Shown one piece after another: positions 61,026-64,000 of a stretch of 64,000 bases of DNA (the stretch's first letter is position 1; every line of letters starts with the position of its first letter). The notes under the pieces are model-generated. The model worked only from the letters and a program-made list of their open reading frames with translations. It was not told where the DNA came from and did no database searches. The DNA is from Sphingomonas naphthae (GTDB taxonomy: Bacteria; Pseudomonadota; Alphaproteobacteria; Sphingomonadales; Sphingomonadaceae). A program made the position numbers and the translations under genes. Location: contig NZ_CP117411.1 of assembly GCF_028607085.1 (NCBI RefSeq), positions 3,734,501-3,798,500 on the forward strand, in the 5' to 3' direction.

Positions 61026-62933
61026 ATGACCACCCAGGACGCCATCTACCAGACCGACGCGCTCATCGCCGAGGATATCGACGCCTATCTGATCCAGCAT
61101 CAGAACAAGTCGCTGCTGCGCTTCATCACCTGCGGATCGGTGGACGATGGCAAGTCCACGCTGATCGGCCGCCTCCTCTACGACAGCAAGATGATCTTCG
61201 AGGATCAGCTCGCCGCGCTGGAGGCGGATTCGAAGAAAGTCGGCACGCAGGGGCAGGAGATCGATTTCGCGCTGCTGGTCGACGGCCTCGCCGCCGAGCG
61301 CGAGCAGGGCATCACGATCGACGTCGCCTACCGCTTCTTCGCGACCGAAAAACGCAAGTTCATCGTGGCGGACACGCCCGGCCACGAACAATATACCCGC
61401 AACATGGTGACCGGCGCCTCCACCGCCGACCTCGCCGTGATCCTGATCGACGCGCGCAAGGGCGTGCTGACCCAGACGCGGCGGCACAGCTACCTCGCCC
61501 ACCTGATCGGCCTCCGCAATCTGGTGCTGGCGGTGAACAAGATGGACCTGATCGGCTATGATCGGGCGCGCTACGACGAGATCGTCGCCGACTACGCCGC
61601 CTTCGCCGCGTCGATCGGCATCACGGCCTTCACGCCGATGCCGATCTCCGGCTTCAAGGGCGACAACATCACCGCGCCGAGCACGAACACGCCCTGGTAT
61701 GACGGGCCGACCCTGATGGGCCATCTGGAAACCGTCGAGCTGGACGTCACCTCTGCGCAGGGTCAGCCGTTCCGCATGCCGGTGCAATGGGTCAACCGGC
61801 CCAATCTCGATTTCCGCGGCTTCTCCGGCCTGATCGCCGCCGGCACCGTGAAGCCGGGCGACGCGGTGCGGGTGCTGCCCTCGGGCAAGACATCGACCGT
61901 GACGTCGGTCGTCACCTTCGATGGCGATCTGCCGCAGGCGGTGGCGGGCCAGTCGGTGACGCTCACCTTCGCCGACGAGGTGGATTGCTCGCGCGGCGAC
62001 GTGATCGCGGTGGCGGACAATCCGCCGCAGACCGCCGACCAGTTCGAGGCCACGATCGTGTGGATGGCCGACGAGGCGATGCTGCCCGGCCGCCCCTATT
62101 GGCTGAAGCTCGGCACGCAGACGGTGAGCGCCACGATCCAGGCGCCCAAATATCAGGTCAACGTCAACACGATGGAGCAATTGGCGGCGAAAACGCTGGA
62201 GCTGAACGCGATCGGCGTGGCCAATTTCGCCACCGATCGCGCCATCACGTTCGAGGCCTATCCCGCCGATCGCACGCTCGGCGGCTTCATCCTGATCGAC
62301 AAGATCACCAACGCCACCGTCGGCGCGGGGATGATCCACTTCGCCCTCCGCCGCAGCCAGAACGTCCACTGGCAGGCGACCGACATCGGCCGCGAGCAGC
62401 ATGCGGCGCTCAAGAACCAGAAGCCCGCCGTGCTGTGGTTCACCGGGCTTTCGGGCGCGGGCAAATCGACCATCGCCAACCTCGTCGAGAAGAAGCTGGC
62501 GCGGATGAACCGCCACACCTTCCTGCTGGACGGCGACAACGTCCGCCACGGGCTCAACAAGGATCTCGGCTTCACCGATGCCGATCGGGTGGAGAATATC
62601 CGCCGCGTGGGCGAGGTCGCGAAGCTGATGACCGATGCCGGGCTGATCGTCATCACCGCCTTCATCTCGCCGTTCCGCGCCGAACGGGCGATGGTGCGCG
62701 GCATGATCGCGGCGGGCGAGTTCATCGAGGTGCATATCGATACGCCGCTGGCCGACGCCGAGCAGCGCGACGTGAAGGGCCTCTACGCCAAGGCGCGGGC
62801 CGGGCAGCTCAAGAATTTCACCGGCATCGACAGCCCCTACGAGCCGCCCGAGGCGCCCGAAATCCGCATCCACACCACCCGCCTGACCCCCGAGGAGGCC
62901 GCCGACCTGATCGTCGCGCAAATCATCCCATGA
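61026..62933 (+). CDS. cysNC: Bifunctional sulfate adenylyltransferase subunit 1 / APS kinase
   Basis: A 635-aa fusion. CysN GTPase domain: G1 GSVDDGKST (37-45), G3 [13 protein letters not shown]4 NKMD, then the EF-Tu-like beta-barrels. CysC APS kinase domain from about 465: P-loop [25 protein letters not shown], and [12 protein letters not shown]. It makes PAPS from sulfate and ATP. The last codon overlaps the cysQ start (ATGA). Confidence 0.96.
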   Translation: MTTQDAIYQTDALIAEDIDAYLIQHQNKSLLRFITCGSVDDGKSTLIGRLLYDSKMIFEDQLAALEADSKKVGTQGQEIDFALLVDGLAAEREQGITIDVAYRFFATEKRKFIVADTPGHEQYTRNMVTGASTADLAVILIDARKGVLTQTRRHSYLAHLIGLRNLVLAVNKMDLIGYDRARYDEIVADYAAFAASIGITAFTPMPISGFKGDNITAPSTNTPWYDGPTLMGHLETVELDVTSAQGQPFRMPVQWVNRPNLDFRGFSGLIAAGTVKPGDAVRVLPSGKTSTVTSVVTFDGDLPQAVAGQSVTLTFADEVDCSRGDVIAVADNPPQTADQFEATIVWMADEAMLPGRPYWLKLGTQTVSATIQAPKYQVNVNTMEQLAAKTLELNAIGVANFATDRAITFEAYPADRTLGGFILIDKITNATVGAGMIHFALRRSQNVHWQATDIGREQHAALKNQKPAVLWFTGLSGAGKSTIANLVEKKLARMNRHTFLLDGDNVRHGLNKDLGFTDADRVENIRRVGEVAKLMTDAGLIVITAFISPFRAERAMVRGMIAAGEFIEVHIDTPLADAEQRDVKGLYAKARAGQLKNFTGIDSPYEPPEAPEIRIHTTRLTPEEAADLIVAQIIP

Positions 62934-63676
62934 GCGGGATCATGACCGACGCCGAATTGGCCGCGCATCTGGCCGAGGTGGCGGGGCGCATCCTGCTCGA
63001 AGTGCGAAACAGCGGGGTCTTTTCGGAGAAACTGCTCGGCAAGGCGGGCGACCAGACCGCCAACCAGTTCCTCGTCCATGCCCTGCGCGAGCAACGCCCC
63101 GACGACGGGCTGCTGTCCGAGGAGATGAAGTGCGACGGCGCGCGGCTGGCGCAAAGCCGGGTGTGGATCGTCGATCCGGTCGACGGCACGCGCGAATATG
63201 GCGAGGGCCGCGCCGACTGGGCGGTGCATGTCGGCCTGGCGATCGACGGCGTGGCGGAGGTCGGCGCGGTGGCGCTGCCGGGCGTCGGCGCGGTGCTGCG
63301 CAGCGATCAGGTCGCGCCGCTGCCGTCCGCACCCGCACGGCTGCGCATGGTCGTCAGCCGCACCCGGCCGGCGAAGGAAGCGATCGCGATCGCCGAGCGG
63401 ATCGGCGTCGAACTCGTGCCGATGGGCTCGTCGGGCGCCAAGGCGATGGCCGTGATCCGGGGCGAGGCCGACATCTACCTCCATTCGGGCGGGCAATATG
63501 AGTGGGATTCGGCCGCCCCGGTCGCGGTGGCGCGCGCCTACGGCCTGCATTGCTCGCGGATCGACGGCAGCCCGCTCACCTACAACAATGAAGACGTCTA
63601 CCTCCCCGATCTGTTGATCGCGCGGCCCGAACATGCCGAAACCGTGCTGGCGTTGTTGGCGGAAATGCCCGCCTGA
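62930..63676 (+). CDS. cysQ: 3'(2'),5'-bisphosphate nucleotidase CysQ
   Basis: A 248-aa FIG-superfamily phosphatase that removes the 3'-phosphate of PAP, clearing the product of PAPS reduction. Metal site E64/E65 (LLSEEMKCD), D82 and D85 (DPVDGTREY), and the C-terminal [15 protein letters not shown] block are complete. Coupled to cysNC by a 4-bp overlap. Confidence 0.94.
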   Translation: MSGIMTDAELAAHLAEVAGRILLEVRNSGVFSEKLLGKAGDQTANQFLVHALREQRPDDGLLSEEMKCDGARLAQSRVWIVDPVDGTREYGEGRADWAVHVGLAIDGVAEVGAVALPGVGAVLRSDQVAPLPSAPARLRMVVSRTRPAKEAIAIAERIGVELVPMGSSGAKAMAVIRGEADIYLHSGGQYEWDSAAPVAVARAYGLHCSRIDGSPLTYNNEDVYLPDLLIARPEHAETVLALLAEMPA

Positions 63677-63730
63677 CGCCTTTGCCGCCTGCGCCCCGGA
63701 CCTGTAGGTCTGGCGGCGAAGGGGATCGGC

Positions 63731-64000
63731 ATGACGGGTGCGGCGAGCGGCGGCAAAGGGATCGGGGCGGCCGATCTGCTGCGCCTCGACCAGACCGGTC
63801 CGCTACGCTTCCGCGCGCTCCACAATCAGGATAACGGCACCGGCGCGATCTTCGGCGGGCAACCGATCGCGCAGGGGCTGGCGGCGGCGCAGCGCACCGT
63901 GCCCGACTGGCCGGTACATAGCGCGACCGGCTATTATCTGCGCGCCGGGGCGATCGGCGTGCCGGTGGATTATACCGTCGAGGTGCTGCGCGACGGGCGG
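63731..64000 (+). CDS. Acyl-CoA thioesterase II (TesB-like), 5' part only
   Basis: The first 90 codons of a gene cut by the window end. After a short N-terminus, FRALHNQDNGTGAIFGGQPIAQGLAAAQRTV and HSATGYYLRAGAIGVPVDYTVEVLRDGR match the first hotdog of TesB thioesterases (FGGQ..AQ and HS.H.YFLR.G blocks). It would hydrolyse acyl-CoAs. It starts at ATG 63731, 54 bp after cysQ, and is probably not functionally tied to it. Confidence 0.82.
   Translation, partial: MTGAASGGKGIGAADLLRLDQTGPLRFRALHNQDNGTGAIFGGQPIAQGLAAAQRTVPDWPVHSATGYYLRAGAIGVPVDYTVEVLRDGR

Noticed and set aside
1-64000. tRNA, rRNA, insertion sequences, integrases, prophage genes
   Set aside because: None was found by reading the sequence and frames; the accessory region carries no visible mobility gene, so horizontal transfer cannot be claimed from this window alone.

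Overview
The window is GC-rich DNA from an alphaproteobacterium, most likely a sphingomonad (Sphingomonas/Sphingobium/Novosphingobium/Rhizorhabdus type). The evidence is a sphingomonad-style TonB-dependent receptor, a fused cysNC, an Aat/Bpt-type leucyltransferase, a winged-helix regulator type common in sphingomonads, and several families of long intergenic inverted repeats, including the 'GTTCGTCCTGAGCG..GTCGAAGGAC' and 'CGTCATTGCGAGCG..AGCAATCCAG' types. No rRNA, tRNA, CRISPR array, transposase or phage gene was seen. Genus-level assignment is inference.

About 0-3 kb: the 3' end of a GT4 glycosyltransferase, a crotonase-family gene and an APC amino-acid permease.

About 3-29 kb: a catabolic (accessory) region. 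It has two Rieske oxygenase alpha subunits, two carboxymuconolactone-decarboxylase/AhpD-like proteins, a SnoaL-like protein, a ThDP enzyme, a CGSC-motif homologue of the UGSC selenoprotein family with a coupled 388-aa partner, and a CoA module (acyl-CoA synthetase, double-hotdog MaoC dehydratase, CaiB CoA-transferase, MFE-2-like SDR, plus a second MaoC). It also has a type I Baeyer-Villiger monooxygenase (BVMO), an aldehyde dehydrogenase, regulators of the LysR, IclR and TetR families, and a TonB receptor. Between the aldehyde dehydrogenase and tetR lies a tightly overlapping cofE-cofD-cofC set, the second half of coenzyme F420 biosynthesis. The gene set suggests import of a hydrophobic cyclic or aromatic compound, oxygenation, Baeyer-Villiger cleavage, aldehyde oxidation, CoA activation and beta-oxidation-like steps. 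The substrate cannot be read from sequence.

About 29-47.5 kb: mostly housekeeping. Genes include a winged-helix regulator, bpt, threonine ammonia-lyase, an amidohydrolase, small membrane proteins (two in an AT-richer patch), a TPR protein with an alpha/beta hydrolase, TSUP exporter plus TIGR02186, ppc, pyrB with a degenerate dihydroorotase-like pyrC', isoaspartyl peptidase, S1/P1 nuclease, a DEDDh 3'-5' exonuclease, acylphosphatase and chorismate synthase.

About 47.5-64 kb: a DUF4160/DUF2442 pair embedded between fabI and aroC, a YihY membrane protein, a DnaJ-like protein, and a predicted peptide-ligation/proteolysis module (zinc metallopeptidase, small transglutaminase, cp-ATP-grasp/alpha-E fusion, large DUF2126 transglutaminase). 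Sulfate activation follows (cysD, cysNC, cysQ), and the window ends in the 5' part of a TesB-like thioesterase.

The most noteworthy item is the F420 tail-assembly operon inside a regulated catabolic locus. Next are the CGSC-protein two-gene unit, several clean operator-like dyads in divergent promoters, and intra-operonic repeat elements, one of which appears to supply a ribosome binding site.
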